From Chloroflexota bacterium (GTDB taxonomy: Bacteria > Chloroflexota > Anaerolineae > UBA7937 > B3-Chlor): a stretch of DNA of 51,991 nt. Under the pieces are notes generated by a model. That model had not been told where the DNA came from, searched no databases, and was given only the letters and a program-made list of their open reading frames with translations. Shown here one piece after another: positions 34,592 to 43,979 of the stretch (positions are counted from its first letter, which is position 1; every line of letters starts with the position of its first letter). A program made the translations under genes and the position numbers. The stretch is from the NCBI GenBank assembly GCA_030613785.1, contig JAUWLF010000019.1, positions 1 through 51,991 of the forward strand, in the 5' to 3' direction.

Positions 34592-35602
34592 ATGGTCAAA
34601 CCGCTCATGGAACAGAAACCGAGCATCATACACCGCAGCACTCCGGAGATGTCCGTGGTCATCATCACTCCCGATCGCTTTGACACCATTCGCCGGACAA
34701 TCGCTCATCTCCGAGCACAGTCGGTGAGAGATCAGCTCGAAGTCGTGATTGTCGCCCCGTCAGCAGAGGAGCTTGAGGCTGATGATCTCGAGTTGGCTCC
34801 CTTTCACGCCGTTCAAGTCGTGGAGGTTGGCCATCTCGGGTCTGTGGGTGAGGCCAACGCTGCGGGCGTTCGCCGGGCACGCGCGCCGGTTGTGGCCTTC
34901 GTAGAGGAGCACTCCTATCCCCACCCAGGTTGGGCTGAGGCATTGATAAGGAAGCATCGCCAACCTTGGGCAGCTATTGGACCCGTCGTGAGCAACGCCA
35001 ACGAAGACTCCCTAGTTGCCTGGGCCGATTTTGTCATCGCCTATGGACCGTGGATGGATCCTTCGCGCGCGGGCGTGCGCGACTTTCTGCCAGGGCACAA
35101 CAGCAGCTACAAGGTCGTGCTCCTCCTAGAGTATGGACCGGAGCTCGATGGTATGTTGGAATCGGAAACGACCCTCCACTCTAGCCTGCGGCAAAAGGGC
35201 CACCAACTTTACCTGGAACCGGGGGCAAGGATCTCGCACTTGAACTATGAGAACCTTTCCGTATGGATACGGGCCCAGTATCTGAGTGGGCGGGCGTTCG
35301 CGGCAGACCGCTCGGAGCACTGGCCATCCACTCACCGTCTGCTGTACGCTGTCGGTGGACCTCTGATCCCCTTGGTCCGCCTGAGACGCATTCTTAGCCA
35401 GATGCGGGAGGCAAGACGGCCGCTCCCTCCCTCTGCAACGGTGTTGCCCGCGCTGGTTCTGGGGTTGGCGGTAAGTGCGGTCGGAGAGATGATAGGCTAT
35501 TGCTGGGGTGCTGGAGATGCTGTACAGCGCCGATGGGATCTCGAGTTTCACCGCGTTCGACACCTCAAGGCAGAGCCACAGCCCTCCAAGCCCGGCGTCT
35601 AG
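34592..35602 (+). CDS. GT2-like glycosyltransferase, divergent
   Basis: A 336-residue protein with the GT2 layout, but its motifs are weaker than in its neighbours: MSVVIITPDRFDTIRRT, VVIVAPSAEE, ARAPVVAFVEEHSYPH where a DxD is expected (EEH here), and PGHNSSYKV. The C terminus has the same amphipathic region and VSAVGEMIGYCWGAG end as the GT2 at 30141. The changed DxD may mean altered metal use or loss of activity. Start ATG 34592 follows AAGGG; TTG 34589 is also possible. Confidence 0.8.
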   Translation: MVKPLMEQKPSIIHRSTPEMSVVIITPDRFDTIRRTIAHLRAQSVRDQLEVVIVAPSAEELEADDLELAPFHAVQVVEVGHLGSVGEANAAGVRRARAPVVAFVEEHSYPHPGWAEALIRKHRQPWAAIGPVVSNANEDSLVAWADFVIAYGPWMDPSRAGVRDFLPGHNSSYKVVLLLEYGPELDGMLESETTLHSSLRQKGHQLYLEPGARISHLNYENLSVWIRAQYLSGRAFAADRSEHWPSTHRLLYAVGGPLIPLVRLRRILSQMREARRPLPPSATVLPALVLGLAVSAVGEMIGYCWGAGDAVQRRWDLEFHRVRHLKAEPQPSKPGV

Positions 35603-35717
35603 GCCTCAAGGTGCGCCATAGCCCTGTAGTGCATGGACGAGGGAGGATCGCTCCGGGGGCGGAATGCACCCTTGAGGATGCTCCCTGGATCGACGTTTCT
35701 GGGCTATTGGATGACCC

Positions 35718-36947
35718 ATGGCCAAACTAGGATTCAAGCACTCGCTGGCAGCATGGAGGGGGACGACTACCTCCGCAATCCGCATCTGGTGGACTAGCCA
35801 CGGGATTGCTGTTCTTCGCCTGGCGTGCGCGGTCATGGCTCTTCTCGCAGTGTTGAAGCTGGGAGAAGAGTTTCGCCGATTGCTGTTGGATCCAGGCTAC
35901 AACGGCGCGGTCGACACAAGGATACTGAATCAACTGGTACGTGAGTGGTTTGACGGTAGGCCGTTGTACCAGGAGCTGGTTCGTGCGGTCCATCCTCCCG
36001 CTACCTACGTGCTGCTCTGGCCACTCCTTGGCTGGCTGGACCTGACCCCGGCGCGCTGGCTGTGGGCTGTGACCTCCCTGGCGGCGCTAGGCTGGTTAGT
36101 TTACTTGATTGTCCAGGAAAGCGGCGCAGACACACGTCTGGAGTGTCTCTTCGTCGCCCTGTTGGCCCTCTCGATGAACGCGACGGGAGTGACGATCGGG
36201 AACGGTCAGCTGATTGTCCATATACTGCCCATGCTCTTGTTCGCGCTGCTCTTGCTTCGTGGGAGCCGTGGGCGGTGGCGTGTCCGGCTACTGGCTGCGG
36301 GCCTGCTCCTATTCGCCCTTGTGAAACCGACCATATCGGCACCTTTCTTGTGGATACCGCTTTTCGCCAGCGGCGGTCTGCTAACCACCCTCCTGGTCAT
36401 TCTCGGATACGCAGGGCTAACCCTCTTTGCGCTGCTGTTCCAGGAATCCACGCCCACGGTCTTGGCGCAGGGGTGGACGGAGCGTGCAACTGTGGTCGCA
36501 GCAACGGGAGGATATGCAAACCTGCACAAGTGGCTTGCCTGTCTCGACCTGCAGGAATGGATGCTTTGGGTGTCGTTGCTGGTCTTCGCGGCTCTGGGTT
36601 TCTGGATCTATCAGCATCGCAAGGGCGATTTCTGGATTCTCCTTGGGGTCGCGGCTCTCGTTGCGCGTCTCTGGACCTATCACCGCGTGTACGATGACGT
36701 CTTGATCTTGCTGCCCATGGTCGCCCTCTTTCGCATCGCCAAGAGGGAAGCTTCCACTGAAGGGACGAGTATCGCGGCTGGTCTGCTCCTGGCGGCGACA
36801 GTCCTGTCCATGCTTGCGCCGGCCCGGTTGGAGCACTTCGCGTGGCCATGGTCTTTTCTCTTCAAGGGTGGGCACACGCTGGTATGGATCATGGACTTGG
36901 GCTTCCTTCTGCATAGGGCGCGCCGTGACAGAAATGCCGAGGTTTGA
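35718..36947 (+). CDS. GT87-type polytopic membrane glycosyltransferase, copy B
   Basis: A 409-residue membrane protein with about ten hydrophobic segments. It shares with copy A (25335) the motifs HPPATYVLLWPLLGWLDLTPARWLWA, ESGADT, GNGQLIVHILPML and YDDVLILLPMVALFRIAKR (each in part), so it is a close paralogue. GT87/DUF2029 enzymes use polyprenyl-phosphate sugars on the outer face of the membrane. Its stop codon is directly followed by the flippase start. Confidence 0.85.
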   Translation: MAKLGFKHSLAAWRGTTTSAIRIWWTSHGIAVLRLACAVMALLAVLKLGEEFRRLLLDPGYNGAVDTRILNQLVREWFDGRPLYQELVRAVHPPATYVLLWPLLGWLDLTPARWLWAVTSLAALGWLVYLIVQESGADTRLECLFVALLALSMNATGVTIGNGQLIVHILPMLLFALLLLRGSRGRWRVRLLAAGLLLFALVKPTISAPFLWIPLFASGGLLTTLLVILGYAGLTLFALLFQESTPTVLAQGWTERATVVAATGGYANLHKWLACLDLQEWMLWVSLLVFAALGFWIYQHRKGDFWILLGVAALVARLWTYHRVYDDVLILLPMVALFRIAKREASTEGTSIAAGLLLAATVLSMLAPARLEHFAWPWSFLFKGGHTLVWIMDLGFLLHRARRDRNAEV

Positions 36948-38426
36948 GTGACCCATTCGCAGCCAACACATCGGGCCGGACAACTGTTCGAGGGGACAAT
37001 CGGTGTCTTCCTGGCTGAGGCCTTGCTCTTGCCCACAGGCCTTCTGCTCGCAGCATTTCTTACGCGCCGTCTTGGTCCGGAGGGCTACGGCCTGTACGTC
37101 CTCTCCATCACGCTTGTCCTCTGGATCGAGTTGACAATCGCGTCGATCTTCTCCAAACCCACTATCAAGTTCCTCGGCGAAGCGGAGGATTGGCAGCCCA
37201 TTGCGACGACCATGGTCAGGCTGTATCTGCTAGCCAGTTGCGTGGCGCTGCTCCTCGTCTGGCTCGCGGCTGCACCCATCGCGCGACTGCTCGACGAGCC
37301 AAGGCTGGCAAGCCACCTGAGGCTACTTGCGCTCGACATCCCTCTTTACGGCCTGGCTCGTGCGCACCTCGCCGTCTTGGTGGGCATAGGTAGCTTTAAC
37401 CAGCGCGCTCTAGCCAGCGCTGGTAGGTGGATCTCCAGGCTGTTCTTGGTCGTCTTGCTGGTTCAACTAGGCCTTTCTGTATCCGGTGCGCTTCTGGGCA
37501 CCATAGGCGCCTCTGTGGTGGAACTGGTCATTGCTCGTGCGTATGTTCGTCCATCCCCGTTCGGCGGTTCCTCTCTTGCTGCCCGACGGCTGTGGGACTA
37601 CGCCGCGCCGCTTTTTCTGTCTGCGCTGGCTATGCAACTCTTCAGCAAGATAGACCTATGGGCGCTCAAGGCTTTGGGCGGCACGGCGAGCGACGCTGGC
37701 ACCTACGGCGCGGCACAGAACTTGTCGCTGGTACCCTACATCTTCGCCTTCTCCTTCACGCCGCTTCTACTCTCGGCCCTCAGCCGCGCCATAGGGTCCG
37801 GCGACATCGATGGGGCCCGGAAACTGGCCAGGAATGCGATGCGACTAGTCATACTCTTGCTACCCCTCGCTGGAATGACTGCCGGAGCTGCTCCCGAGAT
37901 CGTCGCCCTGATCTTCGGCCGGGCATTTCTTCCTGCTGCGCCAGCGCTCATCGTATTGATCTTCGGCGCCGTGGCCGCGGTAATGATCTACGTATCAGCT
38001 GCTATTCTCATTGCCGCTGGTAAGCCGGGCTGGGTACTTGCGGTGACTTGGCCCCTGCCCCTGCTGGCCATCGGCGGGCACCTGTTCGTTATTCCTCGCC
38101 TGGGTCTCGTTGGGGCTTCCGTGGTGACCACTGTCGTCGCCGCGTTGGGCGCGCTCGGGGCTGTTGTGGCAGTATACCGCATCTGGCGAGTCGCTCCACC
38201 TATGAGCACTGTGGCACGTAGCACCTCGATCTGTGTGCTTGCCTACGGCCTGGCTGCCTGCTGGACGACATCGGGCCTCCTGCTGCTGGTCAAGCTACCG
38301 GTGGTCGTCGCCCTCATCGGTGCCGCCTTCGTGCTGCTGGGCGAATTCGATAGCACCGAAATGGCTGCGGTTCGTTCGATGCTTCGAAGGCAAACGCCAC
38401 GCGAGGAAGAACCGGGTGGGGTCTAG
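36948..38426 (+). CDS. Wzx-type polysaccharide flippase (MOP superfamily)
   Basis: A 492-residue membrane protein with about 12-14 predicted helices. FLAEALLLPTGLLLAAFLTRRLGPEGYGLYVL (in part) at the N terminus is the pattern of polysaccharide_synt proteins, and helices repeat with LGGTASDAGTYGAAQ between helices 7 and 8. It should move lipid-linked repeat units across the membrane. GTG at 36948 begins right after the GT87 stop, with GAGGT upstream. No Wzy or Wzz was recognised in the window. Confidence 0.87.
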   Translation: MTHSQPTHRAGQLFEGTIGVFLAEALLLPTGLLLAAFLTRRLGPEGYGLYVLSITLVLWIELTIASIFSKPTIKFLGEAEDWQPIATTMVRLYLLASCVALLLVWLAAAPIARLLDEPRLASHLRLLALDIPLYGLARAHLAVLVGIGSFNQRALASAGRWISRLFLVVLLVQLGLSVSGALLGTIGASVVELVIARAYVRPSPFGGSSLAARRLWDYAAPLFLSALAMQLFSKIDLWALKALGGTASDAGTYGAAQNLSLVPYIFAFSFTPLLLSALSRAIGSGDIDGARKLARNAMRLVILLLPLAGMTAGAAPEIVALIFGRAFLPAAPALIVLIFGAVAAVMIYVSAAILIAAGKPGWVLAVTWPLPLLAIGGHLFVIPRLGLVGASVVTTVVAALGALGAVVAVYRIWRVAPPMSTVARSTSICVLAYGLAACWTTSGLLLLVKLPVVVALIGAAFVLLGEFDSTEMAAVRSMLRRQTPREEEPGGV

Positions 38427-38498
38427 TGGAGCAGGAGTGGCCGTGGCTCTCCACCACTCCGGAGCCATAGAGACTTTGCGGTTTGCACGAGCAATCGT

Positions 38499-39575
38499 AT
38501 GAACATCGGGCATGATGGTATGCTAGGAAGGTTCAGAGGAACTGTCAATCGTGCCTGGGGGGATGTCACCCAGATGTCCAAGCGCGCCATGCTTCGCCTC
38601 GGCATCGTGCCGCCCCCTTTTCGCATCTCGATTGACATTACTGATCGGTGCAATTTCAGATGCCCCACATGCTCCAAATGGCACGGTGCACCGTCGGGTG
38701 AGGAATTGGCACTCGATCAATGGAAGCTCGCCTTCGAGAAGCTACGCGGAGTACCGCTCCTGCGGGAGATAGCGATCGGCGGGGGAGAGCCCTTTGTGCA
38801 CCGAGAGGTCTTCGAAATCCTTGAACTTGCCAAGCAACAGGAACTTCGCATTGTCTTGATTACAAATGGCTGGTTTGTAGATCAGGCAGTGCTGAAGAGA
38901 CTGGAAGACATCCCACTGGATTGTTTGATGATTTCACTCAACAGTCTACACGAGTCGGTCCACGATGAAAGCCGGGCGACCACGGGCAGCCACAGGCGTA
39001 TCATGGAACTGGTTGAGATATGGGGTGCGCAGGCTCGAATGACTGACCTTTCTCTGTCGACCATCGTCATGGAACCCAATTGCGGTGAACTGACCTATCT
39101 AGCTCGGCTTGTCCAGGAGAAGGGTCTCAGTGGGATCATGTTTCAGGTGCTTCTTCCCACTGAAGTGCACTACTCCTTTGCCCGAGAGCGAAGTATGCCG
39201 CAACCCGTGGCGACCTGGTATGAGAACGATCCGCTGTGGGTGCGAAGCCTTGACACCTTGCGCCAGCAGGTCAGCGAATTGCTGGTCTTGCAGGGGAAGG
39301 GCTACCCGATCCTCAACCCTCCTTCGCAACTCAGAAGATTCGTCACGTACTATGAGGATCCAGGACGCGCTTCCAAGGTGCCGTGCCTCGGCACACTTTC
39401 TAGGATGCACATCGATCCACTCGGCGAGATGCGCCTATGCTACGGATATCCACCAATTGGGAACATTCTGCACGATGACCCACGTCAAGTATGGAGGGGC
39501 GAGCAGGCTAGGCTGATACGACAAGCAAGCAGGGAATGCACAAGGCTGTGTCGAATGCTGAACTGCAATCTGTGA
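38499..39575 (+). CDS. radical SAM protein, copy D
   Basis: A 358-residue radical SAM enzyme with C51, C55 and C58 (CNFRCPTC) and IGGGEPFVHREVF as SAM-binding motif. The C terminus has extra Cys: VPCLGTLSRMHIDPLGEMRLCYGYPPIGN, then RECTRLCRMLNCNL (each in part), consistent with auxiliary Fe-S binding. It is unlike copies A-C in sequence. Substrate unknown. 72 bp after the flippase gene and 47 bp before a GT2. Confidence 0.85.
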   Translation: MNIGHDGMLGRFRGTVNRAWGDVTQMSKRAMLRLGIVPPPFRISIDITDRCNFRCPTCSKWHGAPSGEELALDQWKLAFEKLRGVPLLREIAIGGGEPFVHREVFEILELAKQQELRIVLITNGWFVDQAVLKRLEDIPLDCLMISLNSLHESVHDESRATTGSHRRIMELVEIWGAQARMTDLSLSTIVMEPNCGELTYLARLVQEKGLSGIMFQVLLPTEVHYSFARERSMPQPVATWYENDPLWVRSLDTLRQQVSELLVLQGKGYPILNPPSQLRRFVTYYEDPGRASKVPCLGTLSRMHIDPLGEMRLCYGYPPIGNILHDDPRQVWRGEQARLIRQASRECTRLCRMLNCNL

Positions 39576-39622
39576 AAGCATTCCGATGATTCTGCCTATT
39601 CCGGTTGGCCCGGGAGTGAGCG

Positions 39623-40525
39623 GTGATTAAACAACCATTTTTCTCCATTGTCATTGCTACCTACAACCGTGAGGCGCAACTCGTCCGTTGCCTTCAGTCC
39701 CTCGCTCGTCTCCACTATCCGCGCGACCGCTTCGAGGCGATCGTTGTGAACGATGGGGGCGAGGTGTCCGATGCTGTGGTTGCGCCCTTCTCCGACGACC
39801 TCAATGTGACTCTGCTCCACCAGAGACATGCCGGCGTGGCCGCAGCGCGCAATACTGGCGCCGCGCAGGCTAGGGGCGAGTTCCTGGCCTTTACCGATGA
39901 CGACTGCACAGCCGATGCCCATTGGCTAGGGGCGCTTGCCACGCGCTTCGCCACCGTGCCTGATCACCTCATCGGTGGGCGGACGCTGAACGCGCTGCCA
40001 GACAACGTCTCCTCAACCGCGAGTCAGCTCCTGGTCACCTATCTATATGCCTATTACAATACTGACCCCGATCACGCGCGTTTTTTCGCCAGCAACAACA
40101 TGTCGCTGGCTGCGGATCGCTTCCATTCAATGGGCGGCTTCGACGCCATCTATATCCGTGCTGCCGCGGAAGATCGCGACTTCTGTGACCGCTGGCTGCA
40201 CCACGGCTACCGGATGACCTACGCGCCGGAGGCCATGGTCCAGCACGCGCATACGATGACGTTGCGAACCTTTTGGCACCAGCACTTCAACTACGGTCGG
40301 GGTGCGTTTCAGTTTCGCCGGGCACGCGCCCTGCGCGACCAGGAACCCATCATGCTCGAACCGGGATCGTTCTACGCGAATCTGCTGCGGTACCCTTTCG
40401 TGGACTCACAGAACCGGCGAGCGGTGCTGCTCGCCCTTCTGCTGACGGTATCGCAAGCAGCAAATGCAGCCGGGTTTTTCTGCGAGAAGCTCAAACGACC
40501 GCAGTACGAGGGGGGCGAAACATAG
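39623..40525 (+). CDS. GT2 family glycosyltransferase
   Basis: A 300-residue GT2: FFSIVIATYNREAQLVRCL, VVNDGGEVSD, ARGEFLAFTDDDC (DDD as metal site), NMSLAADRFHSMGGFD and AAAEDRDFCDRW (ED before the acceptor loop). The HxxxYxxGRGAFQFRR C-terminal pattern is usual for this group. GTG start at 39623 with GGGAG six bases upstream. Confidence 0.9.
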   Translation: MIKQPFFSIVIATYNREAQLVRCLQSLARLHYPRDRFEAIVVNDGGEVSDAVVAPFSDDLNVTLLHQRHAGVAAARNTGAAQARGEFLAFTDDDCTADAHWLGALATRFATVPDHLIGGRTLNALPDNVSSTASQLLVTYLYAYYNTDPDHARFFASNNMSLAADRFHSMGGFDAIYIRAAAEDRDFCDRWLHHGYRMTYAPEAMVQHAHTMTLRTFWHQHFNYGRGAFQFRRARALRDQEPIMLEPGSFYANLLRYPFVDSQNRRAVLLALLLTVSQAANAAGFFCEKLKRPQYEGGET

Positions 40526-40724
40526 GATTGCTACGATATCAGACAAAGCCGCCCGTCCTGCAGCGCGCGGCGCGAAGTCATCACACGATGCATCTCACCG
40601 ACACGCGCCGGGTAGGCGGCAGCGGGAGTTCGATCCAATTGCAGTTGGGATTCCACTGCGGCGGTGGGCTCTCTCGCCGGACTCCAAGGGCTGTGTCGCT
40701 CTCCAACTTCCGAGGAACGCTGGC

Positions 40725-41723
40725 ATGAACCTGTCAGTAATCATCCCAGTCCACAACGGTGGTGAGAATCTGCGCCTGTGCTTGCGGGCGTTATCGGAGT
40801 CTAGTCGTCTGCCGGACGAGGTCATAGTCGTGGACGACGCGTCAACTGACGGTTCCGCCGACCTGGCGCAGAAGTGCGGAGCGCGCGTCGTCCGTCTAGA
40901 TGGTCCACCCCACGGCGCAGCTCTTCCGCGCAATCGTGGCGCTGCAACCGCCTCAGGGGACGTGCTGGTGTTCGTTGATTCGGACGTGGCTGTACATACG
41001 GACGCGCTGGGCCTCGTAGAGCAATGCTTGAGCGAACATCACCAAATCGCAGCCCTGTTTGGATCCTACGATGCCGATCCCCCAGCTCACAGCCTCGTAA
41101 GCCGCTACAAGAACCTCCTGCACCATTACGTCCACCAGCACGGCGACCGCGAGGCATCCACCTTTTGGACGGGGTGCGGCGCCATCCGAAGTGAAGTGTT
41201 TGCTGCCGTCGGCGGGTTCAACGAAAGCTATCGAGTGATCGAGGACATAGAGCTAGGAGCGCGGCTGCGGCGCGCCGGTTACCGAATCTGGCTATGTCGA
41301 GACGTACAGGTCACGCACCTCAAGCGCTGGACCTTCGGCAGCCTGCTCCGCTCCGACATCTTTGACCGGGCAATTCCCTGGACTCGCCTGATCCTCCAGG
41401 GTCGCCATCTGCCCACGGATCTGAACCTGGATCTCAGAGGCCGGCTGAGTGCCTTCGCGGCGTGGGCAGCGTTGGCGCTGCTTGTCCTGGGTTTCTGGTG
41501 GAGTTGGGCTTGGGTTGGCATGCTTCTGTGTGTGGCGGTGGGAGGGATAGCGAATGCCGACCTGTACCGCTTTTTTGCACGCCACGGCGGAGTCTGGTTT
41601 GCCGTAGGTGCAACTGGCTTGCACGCCTTTTATCTGCTTTACAGCAGTCTCGTGTTTGCCCTTGTGGCTGGCCAGACCTTACTGTCTCGCCTCCGGCCCC
41701 GCCTGGCGAACAATAGACGCTGA
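40725..41723 (+). CDS. GT2 family glycosyltransferase with C-terminal membrane segments
   Basis: A 332-residue GT2: LSVIIPVHNGGENLRLCL, VDDASTDGS, ASGDVLVFVDSDVAVH (DSD), FWTGCGAIRSEVFAAVGGF and YRVIEDIELGARLRRAGY. The C terminus holds two to three hydrophobic helices. The open frame begins at 40464, but the ATG at 40725, with GAGGAA eight bases upstream, opens the fold. The 199 bp before it holds no gene I trust. Confidence 0.88.
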   Translation: MNLSVIIPVHNGGENLRLCLRALSESSRLPDEVIVVDDASTDGSADLAQKCGARVVRLDGPPHGAALPRNRGAATASGDVLVFVDSDVAVHTDALGLVEQCLSEHHQIAALFGSYDADPPAHSLVSRYKNLLHHYVHQHGDREASTFWTGCGAIRSEVFAAVGGFNESYRVIEDIELGARLRRAGYRIWLCRDVQVTHLKRWTFGSLLRSDIFDRAIPWTRLILQGRHLPTDLNLDLRGRLSAFAAWAALALLVLGFWWSWAWVGMLLCVAVGGIANADLYRFFARHGGVWFAVGATGLHAFYLLYSSLVFALVAGQTLLSRLRPRLANNRR

Positions 41724-42117
41724 TGGCGCGACTGTGGGGCCCGAAGTGCGCACGGAAACGTGGCAAATGGGCCTATTGCCCGCAAACGCAAGCAGAAACG
41801 TCACATAGGGTACGGTTATCGCCTCTGTCCCTCGACGTGATGTGCTGGCAGATGGAACAGGCGATCGATTGCGGTCTCAGCCTTCGTCTCTGGCCGGCTT
41901 CACGCAGCCTTGCCATGATCAGGCGTGGAGCTACACTGTCGACATTCCTTTCGTCCGAAATGCTGGCACAGGCACCGATGCGCAACGGACGAGCCAGAAG
42001 TCGAAGCCGTGGGGGACGACAGCGGGTTGAGACTTCAGACGCCTTCCCAGATGCTGGCGCGTGCTTGATCTTTGAGGTAGAATATGTGCGCAGTCTTGGT
42101 GGAGGGAGCTACGGGCC
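41724..42117. other. 394 bp gap without a confident gene
   Basis: A plus frame (41723-42121) spans the gap with 132 codons, overlapping both neighbours by a few bases. It has biased, non-protein-like composition and no ribosome site I trust. TAGAAT at 42078-42083 could be a -10 for the PqqD gene but lacks a good -35. No repeat or RNA gene was seen. Confidence 0.4.
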
Positions 42118-42591
42118 ATGAATCCCCTGATGCGCTACGGAATCAACAGTCCAACAGTCGTTCATGAGACCTTCGACGATGAGGTTGTGCTAATCAACTT
42201 CGACAGTGGCAGCTACTACAGTCTGGACGGAGTGGGCACTCACATTTGGGGCTTGATCCGAAGTGGTGCTTCTCTGGGCGACATCGTTGAATCGACCGCA
42301 CAGCAATACGAGGGCAGCCGCGCGCTGATAGAAGACGCTGTAAGCCGATTCATTGTCGAACTGCAGGAGGAAGAACTCATTGCGCCGCACAAAGCAAAGG
42401 AACCTACAAGTAGCGAGGGACTTGAGGAACCATTCGAACCCAGATCAGGAAACGAGGGGCGTCGCTTCGCAGCGCCGGTCATGAGTAGATACACGGATAT
42501 GCAGGAGTTGCTCTTGTTGGACCCCATCCATGAGGTTGATGACCCAGGCTGGCCCAGCGTGAAACCAGATTCTTCCGATGAGGACGGATAG
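42118..42591 (+). CDS. PqqD-like RiPP recognition element protein with long conserved-looking tail
   Basis: A 157-residue protein. Residues ~8-92 are PqqD-like (VVLINFDSGSYYSLDGVGTHIWGLI, in part, then DIVESTAQQYEG and VSRFIVELQEEELI). PqqD-type domains bind leader peptides of ribosomal peptides and hand them to modifying enzymes. A ~65-residue extension follows, including YTDMQELLLLDPIHEVDDPG then WPSVKP and an acidic end, which is not part of the fold. GGAGGG is upstream of the ATG. Overlaps the HPrK-like gene by 14 bp, a pair also known from lasso-peptide loci. Confidence 0.82.
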   Translation: MNPLMRYGINSPTVVHETFDDEVVLINFDSGSYYSLDGVGTHIWGLIRSGASLGDIVESTAQQYEGSRALIEDAVSRFIVELQEEELIAPHKAKEPTSSEGLEEPFEPRSGNEGRRFAAPVMSRYTDMQELLLLDPIHEVDDPGWPSVKPDSSDEDG

Positions 42592-43693
42592 GGAGAGACG
42601 TCCGTCAGTCGATCAAGCCCCATTCTCCGGCAGGTCAGAGGATACCAGACCTGTCGCTTTCTTCAGGGCGGTCTACCAGGCCTTCCAACAGGCTGAGCAG
42701 GTTGCGGGAGGTCAGGTCGACCGCTACTACACAATCGGCGGCCATACGATACGGTTGCGCTTCGCCGGTCCCGCCCTGGTCCCGTTCGTAACCCCGGCCT
42801 TGGCTCACCTGGCTGCTGGGCCAGACCAGCCACCAGCACTCACCGTTTGCATCTGGGACAGTGCCTCAACCCATATACGGATGCCCTCTCCGCCCTGGAA
42901 TGAGGTCGATTACGCCCGCGGCGGTGACATGTGGCGCTTCAGCAACGAACGATTCAGTGCGCTCTTCCAGCCTGATGTAAGCATCATGAATATGCTGGAC
43001 TCTGAGAAGGACCGAGCTATCTACTGGGTCTGCGATTACCGTGATCTCCGCTTCTATGAGATGGCGTCTCCTCTGCGCACGCTTCTCTATTGGTGGATGG
43101 GTGGGCATGATCGCCAGATGGTCCATGCCGCAGCCACAGGCAACTCCAAAGGTGGCGTCTTGATTGCAGGCAAGGGCGGTTCTGGCAAATCCTCAACGTC
43201 GCTTGTCTGTCTGCAGTCTGGGCTGCTCTATGTGGGGGACAACTACGTGCTGCTGAGTCAGGATCCCACACCGTTTGCCCACAGTCTGTACAACTCATGT
43301 ACATTGCACGCTCCACACATGCATCAGAGGTTCCCATGGCTTGTGGCCAAGACTAGCAACCGGGAGAAGCTTGATGCTGAGAAGGCTCTCCTCTTCCTGC
43401 ACGACCACTACCCGGAGTCCGTCGCTACTGGAGTTCCTATCAAGGCGATTCTCTTGCCGGAGATCACTCACCAGAGTATGACAAGGCTCAGAAGGATATC
43501 TCCTGCTCAGAGCCTTGTCTCTCTAGCTCCAAGCTCGATCTTGAACCTGTCTACTGCAGGTGAAGAGGATTTCCGGTACTTGGCCTCTTTTGTCAGGCGA
43601 GTACCAAGCTATGTCCTGGAACTCGGCACAGACCTCACTGCAATTCCTGGTGAGATCCTGGGTCTGTTGTCAACACTAGGCAATGAGAGTTGA
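42578..43693 (+). CDS. HPr-kinase-like (HprK-related) protein
   Basis: A 371-residue protein. The C-terminal half has a Walker A, LIAGKGGSGKSSTS (residues ~195-208), then YVGDNYVLLS with the Asp used by HPr kinases. The N-terminal half is the usual extension of stand-alone HprK-like proteins (ALTVCIWDS, FSALFQPDVSIMN, YWWMGGHDRQMVHAAATG). Such kinases phosphorylate the C-terminal residue of some lasso peptides and are also found in glycan loci with PqqD and nucleotidyltransferases; the target here is unknown. Starts inside the end of the PqqD gene. Confidence 0.82.
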   Translation: MRTDRERRPSVDQAPFSGRSEDTRPVAFFRAVYQAFQQAEQVAGGQVDRYYTIGGHTIRLRFAGPALVPFVTPALAHLAAGPDQPPALTVCIWDSASTHIRMPSPPWNEVDYARGGDMWRFSNERFSALFQPDVSIMNMLDSEKDRAIYWVCDYRDLRFYEMASPLRTLLYWWMGGHDRQMVHAAATGNSKGGVLIAGKGGSGKSSTSLVCLQSGLLYVGDNYVLLSQDPTPFAHSLYNSCTLHAPHMHQRFPWLVAKTSNREKLDAEKALLFLHDHYPESVATGVPIKAILLPEITHQSMTRLRRISPAQSLVSLAPSSILNLSTAGEEDFRYLASFVRRVPSYVLELGTDLTAIPGEILGLLSTLGNES

Positions 43694-43782
43694 CCAATTG
43701 GCCAGTGTACTATGCCCGTCCGTAATGGCGGGGCTTCACAGGGAGAAGTGGACTGGATCTCCAGGAGAGGCGGCGTGACTTG

Positions 43783-43923
43783 ATGCTCAGATCGGTTGGA
43801 GGGTTGGAGCGCGGCACAGTCAAACGGATGTTCCAAGCCTGTGCTGCGTTGGGATTGAGCACGGGAGAACCGATCGATCACAGGTTTGGCCGACGTCTTG
43901 TTCGGGGGCAGTTCTGGCTGTAG
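43783..43923 (+). CDS. doubtful small ORF, 46 aa
   Basis: A 46-codon frame in the 286 bp gap between the HPrK-like and GT4-like genes: GLERGTVKRMFQACAALGLS, then GEPIDHRFGRRLVRGQFWL. AGGAG lies about 15 bases before the ATG, too far to be convincing. It could be a small peptide or a remnant. Listed because a RiPP-like locus needs a precursor; the sequence has one Cys and no clear leader/core pattern. Confidence 0.25.
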   Translation: MLRSVGGLERGTVKRMFQACAALGLSTGEPIDHRFGRRLVRGQFWL

Positions 43924-43979
43924 AGCTGCGCAGAAGGAACCCCCTGGCGGCTTGACATGGTCAGGGAATCGGTCACATA

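Noticed and set aside
41723-42121. 132-codon plus frame filling the gap before the PqqD gene
   Set aside because: Arg/Ser-rich, no ribosome site, overlaps both neighbours; kept only as a note in the gap entry.
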